64,000 nucleotides of DNA, taken from Lycorma delicatula (Eukaryota; Arthropoda; Insecta; Hemiptera; Fulgoridae). Positions 35,331-47,342 of this stretch are shown piece by piece. Both the position numbers and the translations under genes were made by a program. How positions within the stretch are numbered: the stretch's first letter is position 1; each line of letters opens with the position of its first letter. The DNA lies in contig NC_134458.1 in assembly GCF_047948215.1 (NCBI RefSeq), positions 138,864,536 through 138,928,535 of the forward strand, written 5' to 3'. A model generated the notes under the pieces. The model did no database searches, was not told the origin of the DNA, and saw only the letters and a list, made by a program, of their open reading frames with translations.

Positions 35331-38210
35331 GTACGTAGCCACGATATTAAATTAATCTAGTCCCATTAACATTATTTGTATTAAGTTATCTACTCCGATC
35401 TGGTCTACCACTGTCTCACATTTTCGACGTTCATATTCCTATCTGTGATACAAAAAATACATGTTCTGCTGTGTCACGTTAAGTGCAGTATATACACTCT
35501 GGACTTTCTGCTCTCTTCTTCGCATGGAGGTAAGCCCTAAAGGACCCTTGGCCGGTCAGAAATTGGGTGAGCCAGAAACTCAGCTCACCAAACCCCCTCC
35601 CGAGCCACGGTCTGATCTTCTTTATTAACCTTCTATTCCACTCGCCTTTTGTTAAACCCCTCCATCTTTCTTGCCGTTCTTCATACAGTTCTCTACTGGC
35701 TTCCTCTTTATTCATGCCTTCAGCTATCTTAATTCGGGCTCTAGCTAACTGCTTAACGGGGGGCACCGCAGTGACCACCAAGATCACCTCGGTAGACACC
35801 GAGGAATACGTCGACGCTATTATTAGGGCTATTTTTCTTTGTACACTCTAGTTGACGTCTGTTCCTATCGATGTTTAGCGCTCTATGCCAAGCCGTCACC
35901 CCATACAGCAGCACTGAGTTTATCACATATGTGTACATTCTCCTAATGGAAGCTCTGGGACCCAACGTTGTCTTCAACAACACGTTCAAGCGTTTGATCA
36001 TCTGTTCGGCTTTAGTTCTAGTTTGTTGCACATGATAAACGATGATAAACGTCCATCTTTTGTCTAGCCACATTTCAAGGTACCGAGTCTGTTCAACTGA
36101 CTGGTTAGGTCTTCCATATTACGAACAGGAATGACGTCAACCCTCCTTCGTCCCGCCATGGGAATCATCGCTGTCTTATTAAGTGACAGATGTAGTTCTT
36201 TGGTCTCCATCCAATTGATACTATTCCCAATGCTGTGTTTGCTGTCCTTGCCACTTCATCGGTTTCTTTGCTGTAATTACAAGGGCCAAATCGTCTGCGA
36301 ACGCAATTGGCTTGACTTCTTCCGGATATTCCAGGTTTAGAACCTCGTCAAACACGAGGTTACAAAGAATGGGGCCCAGAACTGACCCCTAGGGTACCCT
36401 GCTGGAAACTGTAAATCCGAGTTCATTATGTACAGTTTTGTAAATTAGTTCCCTCTCCAGGAGGTATCATTGCATGATTCTTCTTATTTAGTCCGAGATT
36501 TCTCGCTGTCTTAATGTTTCAAAAATGGCACTCCAATTCAGGGAATTAAACGCATTTTGTACGGTTATTAGTATGATCACCGGAATTTTCCGCCCTTCCT
36601 CATATCCCTTTTGCCGCACTATCAACCAATCTCATCACCTCACAAACTGCATCAGCCTTCCATGTCAACACCAGTACTGATTAGGGCTAATCCGTCCTTT
36701 CTCTTCCATATATTGTTTCATTATAGTCACCAGCAGTCTCTCAAATAATTTGTACAGGTTGTTTGTTAGACATATCGGTCTATAACTGACTGGACCCGCA
36801 GGTCAGTCTAGCTGACCGCGGGTCAATACTAGCCGTGACGTCTTCCACGTTTCAGTGTGAAATCACCCATTAGAATATTATTAAATACATTAACCAACGC
36901 AATAGGAGGGTTTTTTTACTAAGAATCTGATCACTTCTACTGTCAGCCCTTCAGACCCAGGGGTTTTTCTTAACTTCATCCTTATCCCTGCTTCTATAAG
37001 CTCTTGTATAGTGAATTGTCTATACAATTCTATACGATTTCTTCTCTGTACTGGTCTTCTCGTTCGGGTAATAAGCGCACCACCTGTTCACATACTATAT
37101 CTTCATCTAGAACCGGTAAACATCTTCCCATTTTCCCCATAACCAATTTTTAGCCTCTTCCCCAAGGGTCGTTGTCTATATCATTGCAAAGGTCGCTCCA
37201 GCACTTGTTTTTCGCCTTCTTGATTGCCGCATTATATATAGGATGTCCTGTCCCTTAGATGTCTTGTCGAGCTGCTTCTCTGTTTATAATACAGTGTCTT
37301 CGATTGGCCCGTTGTAATTTTCTCTTTACCGACCATGCCCTCTTTCTTAGCCTGTCTAGGTCCGGGCCTCACCAATAGGCATGGCGTCTATCAGGAACCA
37401 TCACCTTTACTTTTGCTCGTTCGCATTCTTTATTAACAGACTCTACTAGTTCTACTGGGTCAGTGACGTGCGCTAATCTCTTTTCTATTACTTCGGCGAA
37501 CTTAATGCATCCTCGTTTGGAGGTCACTATTTTCTTTATCCTACCGAAGTATGATTGTGTCATTACCTCGTTGCCGATTAGAATCTAGTCCGACAAGCTT
37601 TCTTCTTCTAATATATGACAATTATGTAGCTCCGCCGAATTTTCTTCGGAGATAAAAGATAAGTCTAATACGGAACTCGACTCCCCTCTCCCAAACGTGG
37701 GCTCATCAGTCCACGTTTACGCATGCTTTACGCATTTAACCCCAGTGATTTACGCATGTCAACCCCCAATGCGTTAATTTTCTCCGCCAAATACTGGACT
37801 CTTCTGTTTCGGGCTGTTCCCTTAAGTTCAGGCGATTTTGCATTAAAATTTCCGAAAAGAAGTATTTTTCTACCCCTGAAACTCAAAATTATTCCACTCA
37901 ATTCTTCAAGGAATTCAGTAAAGTCATCAATACTCACGTTCGGACAATGATACGCAGCAAAAAACACTATCTGTCCTAGGTTGGTCCACACGAACCCGTT
38001 ACCGGTTCCTCACTTTCCAACCTAGGTTCCCATCGTCGGGAATCCTATAGCCGCCGCTCTAGTGTTATCCACTATCCATCCCGGATTACTTACTACCGCT
38101 ATATTCGGTTCCACAATGACTATAATATCAACCTTTATTTTAATGGCGATCTCCCAACAAGCGTCGTGAGACCGACGGTTACGGTTAGCGTTTAATTGTA
38201 GGACCTTCAT
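35330..38210 (-). pseudogene. R1-clade LINE b, ORF2 remnant
   Basis: The ATG at 38210-38208 overlaps the ORF1 stop as ATGA. The N-terminus MKVLQLNANRNRRSHDACWE with a VEPN block begins an apurinic-like endonuclease. The catalytic region near 37860 reads KILLFGNFNAKSPELKG (the usual GDFNA has Asp to Asn). RT sequence from about 37100 to 36130 is heavily frame-shifted. The thumb and C-terminus are clearer: KTTLGPRASIRRMYTYVINS, then PWLGRGFGELSFWLTQFLTG and a CIYC..RDTAEHVFF zinc-binding tail ending near 35400. The layout and C-terminal zinc motif are R1-clade. Many stops make it non-functional. Confidence 0.87.
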
Positions 38211-39621
38211 TTTGAGGCTGTACACCGCACCATCCAGTAGCTCTTCGCTCCACAAATCGCACACGCCTTGGTATTCGGGCATTGCGCGCTCTTATGCCCC
38301 TGTTTCCCACAATTAAAACAGAGGCGAGACTTATCCACCCCTTTACAATCTGCTGACACATCGGTAACATTCCCAGCATCGGTAACATTTTCATCGGGTT
38401 CCCGGATGTTCGCCCTACAATGCACCCATCCCACCTGTTACGGGATTCAACTAGTTTAACTGCCGTTTAGTTTATGTCGTTATTATTGTAGCATTCTTAG
38501 TCTCCCCGTAAGCAGTCTAACTGAAGATAAAGTTGTCTATGCCGCCATTAACTTCGGCAATTGAGTCTCTAATTTCCCGCTCTTCAGTGTCATAATCTAG
38601 GCCTTTAAGATGAACTGCTATCCTTCTACCGCCCCTGGTTCTCGTAACTATCTTCCAATCTGCGGCTTTGTTACGCAATAACGTCGTGAATTCCTCCGCT
38701 TTATGAATTCCTATCACTCTAATGCTTCTTCCCTTGTACTGATTGTTTTACTGTCTTTATAAGTTCAACATAGGACTTCCCTTCAGATTTCACCGCAACA
38801 GTTCTGCTTTCCTCCACCGGTGGAGTAGACCTCACTGTTCCCGTGCCCACAGTATCTTATTTGGTATTGTCATCTTTCATCTTTTGTACACGTACTTCAC
38901 CTGGTCTATCTTTAGTGAGATGCACTAACATCTTTCTAATTGTAAGCCCCAGTCTACCGCCTGGTACAAACGTCAAGTAACCCATCTTCACAGATATTTT
39001 CTTAATCGCCTGATACATAATCTTCATGGTTTTCTCTTTTCCTTTAGATGTTTCATAGAAGATAGTACACTTTTGTCTCAATGAGTCTTCTTTCCCCATT
39101 ATTGTCGATTTGTTCCTCACAATGTCCCCCGGTACGATTCCAACAGTATTACATACTTCATAATCTCGTGAGTCTATTTTATTTGTAAGAATCGCAGAAA
39201 TAAAACACGTCATCTTCCTGTGGCGGAACACTAACTTCAAGTACCCTTGGTAGAATTTCACTGGGCCATCTCCTCACTACCAATGCCATCTGTTCCTCCT
39301 CAGTCATCTTCGTCTGTAGTTAATCTTATATTAAGTTTTCTCGGGACAATCCTTCGGTTTGAGTGGTTTGCGTAGCTTACGTCATCGTGGTAGGTGGTGG
39401 AAACATCTGACTGAGCGCTTTGAACCCTTTCTAATCTTTGTAAGTTCTTTTTCATGGTGTGTTATGTATTTAGACAATCCAGGCCCCATGTTTTGTTTCA
39501 GACTGAAAAATAAAAGTCCTAACTGATATGTCAATTTCGTCACTGTCTCCGTTTTCGGATCTTCTTCTGAGGACACCTGTCTCAGCCTCTTCCCTGGTCC
39601 CTTCTTGGACTTTGTGAACAT
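38207..39621 (-). pseudogene. R1-clade LINE b, ORF1 (gag-like) remnant
   Basis: Starts MFTKSKKGPGKRLRQVSSEE at 39621. A RRWPSEILPRVLEVSVP block near 39230 corresponds to the RWPKDMFKRVEV block in the ORF1 at 26768-29763, so the two LINEs are relatives. Another gag stretch is WKIVTRTRGGRRIAVHLKGL near 38640. Zinc knuckles near the end read CFNCGKQGHKSAQC (intact) and CAICGAKSYWMVRC (His lost). It ends at TGA 38209-38207, overlapping the ORF2 ATG. Several frameshifts are present. Confidence 0.87.
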
Positions 39622-39960
39622 CTATTGTTTAGAGCTTCCGACCTCCGAAGGCCCCGCAAGCGGTAGCGATCTTCGTCTCTCCATCGTTAAACCGTAACTC
39701 CGATCGTCAAAAAATTACCAGAAACGTGCTCTACGCCCGATGCTGCGTCCGTGGAGTACCCGCTCGCCCAAATCGCTGGGGGCTTTTTGGGGGGCACCCC
39801 AAATTTGGGAGGGTCGCAAAAGTTCTATTACGACTTGAAATGTAATAACAAAGCTGCTCCCAATAGAAGTCGACTTCTTCACCACTTCTGAAAAAATCAA
39901 AAGCTGCACACAGCGCGGATAGTCTTGATAATCGTCTTTTTTGCATCATAAAGAATTCAT
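39622..39960 (-). mobile_element. 5' untranslated region of R1-clade LINE b
   Basis: GC-richer sequence upstream of the ORF1 ATG. Mariner coding sequence resumes within about 70 bp of its edge, so the LINE 5' end lies near 39960-40030. Confidence 0.5.
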
Positions 39961-40029
39961 TTACCGACATCAGGTATCTACAGAGACGATTGAAAATGCT
40001 CTCTGGTACATCAGTATGGTAAACATAAT

Positions 40030-40470
40030 GCTGACTTACTTCAGAAAAAAGTGTGGAAAAAAATTGAAGAACTTATGCTGCATCAAGATAATAAGCGCCC
40101 TCATGCCGCTCAAATAATCTACGAATTTTTGAATGAAAACCAAAATTAAAACGATTCCTCACCCACTATACAGTCCAGATTTAGCTCCATACAACTTTTG
40201 TTGTCTTAGGGCTGTTCTCAAAGGAGAAGAAGGAAGGCAAAAATTTGAGACGAATCTAGAGGCCGTAAAAGTCGTGTAGGCGAAATTCAAAGTACTTTCG
40301 AAATATGGGGTGGATTTCATGTTTGATAAGTGGGTCAAGCATTGTAAGCAGTGTGTTCCATCTAAGGGGTACTATTTTGAAATGTAGGTGTAATATCTTT
40401 TAAATGTTGATTCAGAATAAAACTTTATTTCGAACTACAGCTTTTGTCTCATTACTTTGTGAACTGTACT
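40030..40470 (+). mobile_element. Mariner element, 3' half
   Basis: Frames give KKVWKKIEELMLHQDNKRPH (second catalytic Asp in HQDN), then HPLYSPDLAPYNF (third catalytic Asp in SPDLAP), KGEEGRQKFETNLEAVK, and the C-terminus KHCKQCVPSKGYYFEM with stop near 40386. The second and third Asp positions are intact. The first is missing, in the part lost between the two halves. The inverted terminal sequence follows. Confidence 0.85.
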
Positions 40471-41630
40471 CATACATACCTAGAAGTACAGGTTTAATTT
40501 TGAATCTACTGACAATTGCGGATGACTACAGCACCTTTTTATTTCGTATTATAACTAGATTTTTTCATGTCTCTTTATAATACATTTTTTAATTTTTTTC
40601 TTTATTGCTAATATACGACCTTTGGAGCGGCAAACAGTCTGCAACTGTCTGATAATCTAATGACTAAAGAATATTGATTGTTGTAATTTTTGTTGATTTG
40701 ACTTGTTCATTATATAAAATTATGTTTTTTTTTAATTTTGTTATTGTATTCAGTTTTTATCTGTTTTTTAAACTTTATCATAAACAAAGGAATTTTATAA
40801 TTATAATTATTATTATTATATATTTATAACTGTTTACTGTTTATAACTGTTTTGTAAACAATGGACTTCTCGTTTTCCATTACTTTCATGGTTTTTCGAT
40901 GATAACCTTTTCTGACTGAAAAATACGAATTATCGCTGTTGTTTTATTTCTGTTATAAAAGCAGATGTCTCTATGTATAACTAACTGTATCTTAAAGTTT
41001 GCAAGAAGTCTTATCCCAAAAATACCAAGCTACGAGAAAATATTGAGAATAATTTTAGAATATAATTAATAAATTCCAACAGGACCAAAAATGTTTAAAG
41101 TGCTTCAATAAATAAAAACCGAAATAATATAGTTTACATAATTATGTTTCATTTCTAATGATTATCATAAATAAAGTTATTACGTAAATGCAGAGCCTAT
41201 GCATTTTTATTTATTAAGATAAATTAGCGCAAATGTTAAATTATTTTTTTCCTGGGTGCACAACGAAGGGCCATTATTAACGCCCGGACTAGATATTTAT
41301 TCAGTAAATAAATAAATATTAAAAACTAAAACCCAAAAATGGAAAACATCTATGATCAATGCTAAAAGCGAAATAAAATCACAATGAAATATTTCAGTAA
41401 TCTAAAAAATCTGATGTGGACACCTATGATGTGGACGCCTATTAAGTTACATGTACACATTTTTTTAAAATGAAAAGTATATAAAATTTTGTTTCATTAA
41501 TAACTTCTGATATTTTTTCATATTTTTTTTAATGTTATTACTGAATTATTTATCGTAAAAGTTTTTTAAAATCAGAAGTTTATAATTATTAATAAATCAT
41601 TTTATTTAAATTAAAAAAAAAAGTTAAAAA
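40471..41630. other. AT-rich DNA, nothing recognised
   Basis: No coding or repeat feature could be supported. Confidence 0.4.
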
Positions 41631-42110
41631 AAAGGAGATGAAGCTTGATTCGAACCGATGTGCCTTCTCCTTGTAAGATCCAAATATTTCATTTATAACA
41701 TTTTATTTAGATATAACTCTGGAACCAATGAAAATAAGTACCACTTACGATATCGTTGAAAAACTCTCAATGAGAGCTTTATTGCAGTTAAGAAAAAGTC
41801 CAAAATCGAGATTTTTGGGGGTTTTGGGCTTTTTTGGACACTTTTGGTTCAGTCGATTACAATCAAAAGGGGAGGTGCACAACTAGATGTTACAACAGTC
41901 CTAAATCCAAAATTTCAACATCCTACGGCTAAGCGTTTTTGAGTTATGCGAGATACGTACATACATGTACGGGACAGACGTCACGCCGGATCTAGTCAAA
42001 ATGGATTCAGGGATGGTCAAAATGGATATTTCCGTTGAAATCTGAAAACCGACATTTTTCGCGGTTACAATACTTCCTTTAATTCGTATACGGAAATAAA
42101 AATAATAAAA
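41631..42110. repeat. Non-coding interspersed repeat with a tRNA-like B-box motif
   Basis: GGTTCGAATC occurs on the minus strand near 41650-41661. Downstream is a characteristic non-coding body (AAAAAGTCCAAAATCGAG, CAAAATGGATTCAGGGATGG) ending in TTACAATACTTCCTTTAATT and CGGAAATAAAA. The tail resembles that of the repeat at 53100-53620 (TTACAATACTT...GGAAAGTAAAA). It is probably a SINE-like or other non-autonomous element. The boundaries are approximate. Confidence 0.5.
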
Positions 42111-42129
42111 TTACTATCTGCCCTACGCC

Positions 42130-44084
42130 AAATGGTATAAATAGCTTAAACATACTATTGTAAAATCAAATATTTGAATATAAACGTACGGCCCTAAGAA
42201 ATCGTAAAACATTCGATAACGTAGTCTCATTGTTTCCTAATATATTTCGGAAGTTAGCTCCTAGTTTAAACTTCCGACGCAATGCCGCATAACAGACATA
42301 ATACACAAGCATGTGGTACACCGTCAGTTGGCAGTAGCAGCGAACACCGTTGGGTGTATCAGTCTGAGTCATCATTTATCCATGAGTGAACCTAGTGTGC
42401 CCTATTAGCAAACGGCAAATAATAACCTCCTCACGACGGTTATTCACACATGAAGAGCTCCAGGGGTGACACAGTGTCCTTCACTGGACGAAATTTATTA
42501 TTGATGGTAGCATTCCATCCACTCTGCCACTCATCACGAACCACACTCTTCAGAAACAGACAAGATCGTTCGAAACAACGCGATTAGTGAAAGGAAGCTG
42601 CAAGCAAGCCTCTTTTGCCGCACGATCAGCGCTCTCATTGCCTGAAATTCTATTATGGCTGGGGATTCAGCAGAAGCTCACAGTTGTGTTACGCTGAGTC
42701 ATTTTAGAGATAAATTGTGCGTCACAGACAGTATGTCTGGAGTTCATATCTCTAATCGCCTGTAAGGCAGTAATTGAATCTGAACAGACAAATAGTGTCA
42801 AAATCTTGGGCTTATTATATTTAAGACCTTATTAATAGCATAAAGCTCCGTATAAAAGCCAAATATGTATGCTCTATTGACAACCACAAAAGCGCAAACG
42901 TTCAGAGTAAACGTTTTTAAAGCCGTCCGTATAAACTATAGCATCAGGATTCACGCTATTTATAATATTATAAATTTTTCTCGTAATACAACCGGATTTG
43001 TGTTCTTCTTATGATACCGAAAAAAAGATTTAAGAGTAATTAACAAGAGAAGGCAGCCAAAGAGGGCCACTTTCCACCAACAGACTTACCACGTGCTTGA
43101 ATAAAACTCACCTGTAGTCAGATAGATAAATTAATGCGGTCTGCATCGAGAATTCTAAGAGCGATGACTTGAAAAATATGCCACACAGCCGTAGTCTAAG
43201 CGGTGATGGACCAGAGCTCGGTAGAAGCGCAACATGCATACACGATTTGCTTCCCAACGTGTATTGGATAGAACTCTCAGAATCTCTAGAATTTTTTGAC
43301 ATTTTACCTTAAGCTCCTTTAAATGTGTGACTCATGTCAGTGGTTGGTCAAACCACAATCCAAGAAATTTAACCCGCGTGCACGGTACAACTAGTTCACC
43401 ATGTAAAAACAGTTGAGGGTCAACATGTTTCCTTAAGCGTGAAAAGAAAATGCATTTCGTCTTCTGACGGGTTAAAGTGTTTTGGAGTAGACGCTAAATT
43501 TCTACATGCAACATAAATTGAATAATCATCCACAAATAAACACATAACGGGTTTTCGGACGCAGTTTGTTATTCTGTTTATGGTTATAGAACAGGGAACT
43601 GTTAAATAAATAAGGTAACATGTCCCTGTATTATTCCGTTTTCTAGTGTGAAATTGTCGGAAACCTTCGTTCCAACTCGAACGGACTGACTTCTGAGGAA
43701 ACCTCTGATAAATGCAAGGAGATTCACTTGTATATCCCATTCATGCAGTTTATTTAGGATTCCTCTCCTTCAAGCCGTGACATGTGTCTTTTGCATATCG
43801 AAAAATATAGTAATGAGATGTTGGCAGAGTAGAAAAGTGGTTTGGATGACAGATTCAAGAGAAACTATATGATCGATAGACGATCTACCTTGGCGGAAAC
43901 CGCAATGTTAGGGGGGCAATTAGGGTGTTATTCTCGAGGTACCACACTGGACGACGGTTTACTATCCGTTACATCACCTGATACAGGGTACTGGTCAAGG
44001 AGATACGACGATAACTTGAAGGGGCATGATTTATTTTTACCAGGTTTCAGGTCGGGAAGAATCATCAGTGCTTCTGACTAACAA
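42130..44084 (-). mobile_element. I-clade LINE copy C (RT to RNase H tail)
   Basis: Minus-strand order: RT entry (SEALMILPDLKPGKNKS near 44020-44060), FFDMQKTHVTAWRRGILNKL near 43790-43830, the active site as CLFVDDYSIYVACRNL near 43510, then an RNase H block (CSDSITALQAIRDMNSRH, near 42730-42800) and the C-terminal CYCQLTVYHMLVYYVCYAAL with LGNNETTLSNVLRFLR (42166-42375). The layout and C-terminus match I-superfamily LINEs and resemble the RNase H tail of copy B. It is cut at 44084 by the poly-T run of the next element. It has frameshifts throughout. Confidence 0.82.
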
Positions 44085-46440
44085 TTTTTTTTCCCGATTA
44101 GTCGGAGAAATACCACTTACATGCCCCCTACAGGTGGGGGAGTGTCGGACTCGTGCGGGTTCAGCTAGATGTTGTTAAGTGCCTATGTGTGTCCGCGTCC
44201 TACCGACTAAAACTCCTATCTCACCGATCCTCCCCTTCCTGGGACCGTTCATGAAGAGCATTACGTCTGGTAAAGGAGAGTGTCACGACGTCGTGCTCCG
44301 AAATGCAGAGTGCTCACTGCCTCATTACGCAGAGGCGAGCCCCACGTGCTCGGGAGGCCTCCTAAGCGCTCAGCCGCGGGCCTATCCCCCCCAAAATGAG
44401 ACGTCGCCCCAGCACCCTCCGACGTCTCATTTCCTGACGGGACTCTTCATAAATATGTAGCTTATCCATCACCTTCTTAACATAGTTCTCACCCGCTTTC
44501 CAACCTTTAACTCCTTTTAGCATTACGCTTTGTGTGTCCTCTGGACAGAACTTGTCTCCCAAGCCTAACATGTTTAACATCTTCCTGCGTTCTTCATCAA
44601 AGCGCGGGCAAGAGAAATACACATGGGCAGAGTCTCTTCCTCATCGCAGTCAGGGCAGCGATCGGTGTGATCCAAACCATATTTATACAGATACGCCCGG
44701 AAACCGCCATGACCCGCCAGGAACTATGTTAATCTGTATCTGAGCGAGCCATGGGTCCTCCTACACCAACTCCCGGTGTCGCTCCCTAACATTTGGAAAT
44801 ATACCATGCGTGTATTGACCAGTAGAAGAATCGTTCCACCTAACTTGCCAAGAGTCAAATCCTTGGTCTTCAATTTATCGCATACGCCCAGAAGTAAGAA
44901 GACCTCCCTTTTTAGAAACATACCGCTTGCTACGTCCCACAGCTAAAATTTCAATGGGTTTTATGCCGGCGATCACAGCAACTCCATCTCGCAAGACAGT
45001 TGTATAGTCTCCGACAACAGCTAATAATAGAAGACGCCGGGCTCGCAATAAAATGTCCTTATAATATTGGAATTAAAAGACAGGCGCAGTGTACAACATT
45101 ATGGCCTCGCAGATACCTTTGTAAAGAATACTCATGGTACGATAATTCAACCTCCAATCGGGATAGATGACTCTACGAGCACCAAAGAAGGCATCTATAG
45201 CCTTTCTTTCGATAAACTGAAGGTGCTCCCTGAATTCCTCGAATTTCCTTGAAATTCCTTGAATTTGAAGCCTCTTATCAAGGATTACACCCAGATATTT
45301 CTGAACGGTGACATACCTAATCGGAAGGCCGTCCATCACGACCCGCAGGTGACGGGTCGCGGCTAGACGATCTTTAAGTAACATCATAGTCGTTTTCTCC
45401 TTATTGAAGACCCCACAAACTTAGTACCTAGCATGTCTGTGTCGCTTTGAGTTCTATTTCACCACGCGAGTTACCTTCGACCAACAGCAACCCATCGTCG
45501 GCATAAGCCACGATGCAGCAGCTACTGGGCATCCGCAACCGCATTAGAGAGTCGAACTCAACGACCCAGACGAGTGGACCTAGAACACTGCTCTGTGGAC
45601 AACCTTTTGACAGGGTGATTCCTACTTCCGAGCCGCCTTCACGAAGGACGACGGTTCTCTCACTTAAATAGCTCGAGAGAATCTTAATCTCATTTTGCGT
45701 GCAGCCACGCTGCTGCAACTGAAACAAGGCGGAGGGCCACCACAAGTTACTGAAGGCCCCGGATATGTCCAAAAAGGCGCCGAGTACAAACTTGCACTCG
45801 CTGGTCGAAGCCAAATTCATTACTCTAGGAACAGCATCTTCTGAGCCCTTACAGGACGAAAACCATACTGGTCGTCCATCAGTATATGGTTAGAAGTCAC
45901 CTACTATTAATGCGGAGGTACAAGACCTTCTCGAAAACCTTACCTACTACAGGCAAGAGCGTCAGAGGCCAATAAGAAGAACTTACAGCGGGGTCCTTAT
46001 CCTCACCTTTGAAGAGCAGTTTAAACTCATCATGTTTCCATTACGCTTGGAAATATCCTGCAAAAAGCATCCTATTAAAAACCCTAGTTAGGGGACTAAG
46101 AATCACTGGCAACGTGCGAATAAGGAGTTTCATTGTGGTATAATCATATCCGGGGGCTTTATTCCTAGCCACGCTACAAATTTCTTGACGGACTTCCACC
46201 TCTGTAAACTCAGAAGAGAAATTCTCAGAGCGAAAACCTACCTCTATAAACGACACCCCATGGGTCCTTATTTCCCTACTCTTGTACAGAAGAGCGCTGG
46301 GAATCACGCTTAGAAGACCTAACCTTCTGAAAATGCTGGGTCCTTTTCCGACGATAGTCCGCAAGCAGGGCTGCACGAAAATCAGGATCACCCTCACGCT
46401 GTGCAGCTCTCCTGAGCCGGCCCACAGTCCGCTTCATCGC
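44085..46440 (-). mobile_element. R1-clade LINE c, 5' truncated
   Basis: A T run at 44085-44092 reads as its 3' poly(A). ORF2 parts, from 5' to 3' on the minus strand: VARNKAPGYDYTTMKLLIRT (RT entry, 46041-46397), GAFLDISGAFSNLWWPSALF and LSKGCPQSSVLGPLVWVVEF, the intact active site CIVAYADDGLLLVEGNSRGE (about 45490), LPIRYVTVQKYLGVILDKRL, YKGICEAIMLYTAPVF, and a zinc-binding tail with MYFSCPRFDEERRKMLNMLG (44362-44622). The 3' untranslated region holds CTACCGACTAAAACTCCTAT (44200-44219), shared with LINE b. ORF1 and the endonuclease are absent. Frameshifts are few between 45100 and 45820. Confidence 0.87.
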
Positions 46441-46757
46441 GGTCAAGACATTTCATCAATGAAGTAATAAAAATATACCAAGTGTAATATTATCTAAATA
46501 CTTCATTACAAAAATCCAGATCTTGATTGATTTGTTTGTATTTTCCAGTTAATTAAATTCATTATTACATTTTTTAACATTTAGTGTGTGATGTATAATG
46601 TATCTCTTTCCAGTTATTAGTTATTATGTTAGTTTTGTATTTTTGATTAATTTATTTTCAATCATTGATCTAAAACACTTTCTTAAGCCTTTTATTCAAT
46701 TAAAAATTGAACTTTTATTTTATTTTCTAATTGAAAGCAATTATGTATGCAGACATG
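46441..46757. other. AT-rich DNA upstream of the SINE
   Basis: No feature recognised. Confidence 0.4.
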
Positions 46758-46895
46758 TTGCCAGTCTCCATGGTAGCATCATCATCTTGGCTTTTCATCT
46801 GGAGGTCCTGTCTTCGAATCCCAGTCAGGCATGATATTTTTCATAAACTACAAATTTCCATTTTCCCATTCCCACATTCAAGCTTTTGTGGTGAA
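46758..46895 (+). mobile_element. tRNA-derived SINE, family B copy 2
   Basis: Head CCAGTCTCCATGGTAGCATC (degraded A box), GGCTTTTCATCTGGAGGTCC, then CTTCGAATCCCAGTCAGGCA (B box and tail start). The order and words match the family B SINE at 20199-20356 (GGCCTTTCATCCGGAAGTC, TTCGAATCCCGGTCAGGCA). The 3' end is not sharp. Confidence 0.7.
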
Positions 46896-47001
46896 TTAAT
46901 TCATCAATCAAAACAAAGTATGAAGCCAAAATATATGTTTTATTTTATTCCAAATAAGATTTTAAAAAAATAATTTCTCAAACATGGTACCGCTGATATG
47001 T

Positions 47002-47240
47002 ATAAATTAACAATTAATATAATCTACCTTACCAGCACATTGATATGTCCTACTAGTATACTTTGAGTATACTAGTAGACCAGCACAGTCATGACTGTTT
47101 TTAAATTTTAACTATGATTTTTTAAAGTTTGACTTTAATGCATTAATTTTAACTCCTGATGATGGCTTCTAAGTAAGCCGAAAGATCTAGAGAATATATC
47201 AATGTGCTGGTAAGGTAGATTTTATTAATTGTTAATTTAT
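47002..47240. repeat. 45-bp inverted-repeat element (239 bp)
   Basis: Arms 47002-47046 and 47196-47240 are inverted copies with one mismatch (both contain ATCTACCTTACCAGCACATT on one strand). Between them are a small inverted repeat (13-bp arms 47050-47062 and 47066-47078) and a CTGATGA...GAAA motif (47156-47183). It lies about 100 bp upstream of the first coding exon of the desaturase-like gene, on the 5' side of a splice acceptor. It could be a foldback MITE or part of a Penelope-like retroelement end. Confidence 0.85.
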
Positions 47241-47332
47241 TAAAAAAAAAATACATTTTCATTAAATAATAACATAATAATATTTTTGAAAAGTACATTA
47301 TTTTTTATACAAATAATTAGTTTACTTACAGT

Positions 47333-47342
47333 TTTTTAATCA
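47333..47342 (+). promoter_or_regulatory. Splice acceptor and short 5' untranslated leader
   Basis: TTTACTTACAG just upstream of the ATG at 47343 looks like a 3' splice site. This suggests a non-coding first exon further upstream. Not proven. Confidence 0.5.

Noticed and set aside
41640..41700. Possible tRNA gene on the minus strand
   Set aside because: Only a B-box-like motif is present; no cloverleaf could be drawn by eye.
18090..46440. Endogenous retrovirus or virus-like origin of the RT genes
   Set aside because: No LTRs, protease, integrase or envelope; the endonuclease-RT layout, poly(A) ends and C-terminal zinc motifs are those of non-LTR LINEs.
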